This document shows, piece by piece, positions 23,252-23,786 of a DNA stretch of 23,786 bases. Position 1 is the first letter of the stretch. Every line of letters starts with the position of its first letter. The translations under genes and the position numbers were made by a program. Under the pieces are notes generated by a model. The model saw only the letters and a program-made list of their open reading frames with translations, was not told the origin of the DNA and made no database searches. Origin of the DNA: an uncultured Geobacteraceae bacterium (GTDB lineage Bacteria; Desulfobacterota; Desulfuromonadia; Geobacterales; Pseudopelobacteraceae); the NCBI GenBank assembly GCA_903879825.1, contig CAIRND010000081.1, positions 1 to 23,786 of the forward strand, written 5' to 3'.

Positions 23252-23786
23252 ACAACGATATAATAATTATTCTGGTAGAACCTCAATCCCCGGGCAATAT
23301 CGGCATGACCTGCCGAGCCATGAAAAACATGGGTCTGACCCAGCTGAGAATCGTAAAAGGGTGTGATCGTTTTGATGCGGAAGCGCTCAAATTTGCAGTT
23401 GCTGCGCGGGACCTGCTTGAATCTGCGGTGATTTTTCCCGATTTGGCATCCGCTATGGCAGATTGCACTCTCACCGTCGGCACAACCCGGCGCCATGGCA
23501 AATATCGCCAGGAAATACTTTCGCCGCCAGAAGTCGCAACTCGCCTCCGAGAACAGGTCACTCCTGATTGCCGAGCAGCGCTTGTTTTCGGCCGCGAAGA
23601 CAACGGCCTGACGACCGAGGAACTGTCCCTTTGTCGTTGGCACGCCACCATTCCTACCTCCACAGAGTATGGTTCGCTCAATCTGTCCCAGTCGGTATTG
23701 CTTTTTTGCTATGAACTTGGCAAAGCCGCCGAATCCGCAGGGGGAGGCCGTCCGCTTGAGCTGGCAAAAGCGGAAGAGATGGAAAC
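23248..23786 (+). CDS. trmJ: SpoU/TrmJ-type RNA 2'-O-methyltransferase (partial)
   Basis: The frame opens at a TTG in TTGA, overlapping the DedA stop, with AAGGG at 23236-23240 as ribosome site; it runs off the window after 179 codons. The N-terminus reads IILVEPQSPGNIGMTCRAMK, the signature of TrmJ/TrmH-class SPOUT methyltransferases, and continues MGLTQLRIV. The motif VFGREDNGLTTEEL and the knot-forming TEYGSLNLSQSVLLFCYEL block, which binds S-adenosylmethionine, are both present. TrmJ methylates the ribose of tRNA position 32. Assignment to TrmJ rather than a related SpoU methyltransferase rests on the typical opening motif. The initiating TTG is unusual but no better start lies nearby; translation is probably coupled to DedA. 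Confidence 0.85.
   Translation, partial: MNNDIIIILVEPQSPGNIGMTCRAMKNMGLTQLRIVKGCDRFDAEALKFAVAARDLLESAVIFPDLASAMADCTLTVGTTRRHGKYRQEILSPPEVATRLREQVTPDCRAALVFGREDNGLTTEELSLCRWHATIPTSTEYGSLNLSQSVLLFCYELGKAAESAGGGRPLELAKAEEME

Overview
The window looks like a chromosomal segment of a Gram-negative, environmentally responsive bacterium. Heavy use of hybrid kinases, stand-alone receivers, an HD-GYP response regulator, partner-switching proteins and an outer-membrane Wza-type exporter suggests a deltaproteobacterium of the Geobacter/Desulfuromonas kind. This placement is inferred from gene style only.

Layout, left to right. Bases 1-222 hold the C-terminal end of a glycogen phosphorylase, followed 28 bases later by a small STAS-domain antagonist (251-592). 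A spacer carrying a diverged inverted repeat (617-750) leads into a tightly packed forward operon, 792-14036. It contains a periplasmic PhnD-type binding protein, a membrane hybrid histidine kinase, a receiver-PP2C phosphatase (RsbU type), a sugar nucleotidyltransferase, a second STAS protein, an RsbW-like ATPase, a Wza-type export lipoprotein, a Wzc-type co-polymerase, a Wzy/O-antigen-ligase-like membrane protein and two GT4-like glycosyltransferases. Start-stop overlaps of 1-4 bases and short gaps imply co-transcription. The reading is that a ligand-sensing kinase controls a phosphatase/STAS/kinase switch that is built into an exopolysaccharide export operon.

Bases 14037-14499 separate this operon from a convergent set on the minus strand. 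The spacer holds a possible small gene broken by a one-base frameshift (14205-14404) and a clear intrinsic terminator (14415-14445). The minus-strand set, read from 22412 down to 14500, encodes a TPR protein, a two-AMIN-domain envelope protein, a stand-alone receiver protein, a dCache-HAMP-GAF-PAS hybrid kinase and a receiver-HD-GYP protein (probable c-di-GMP phosphodiesterase). Divergent from it, at 22613, are a DedA-family membrane protein and a SpoU/TrmJ-type RNA methyltransferase that runs off the window. A pair of divergent sigma-70-like promoters flanks a palindrome in that intergenic region.

Two sensory systems thus converge on a cell-surface function: polysaccharide synthesis and export on one side, and c-di-GMP/envelope functions on the other. 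No sigma factor, HPt protein, flippase or priming sugar transferase is visible in the window. The partner-switch output and the remaining polysaccharide steps must lie elsewhere or work differently. I saw no tRNA, rRNA, CRISPR array or transposase.
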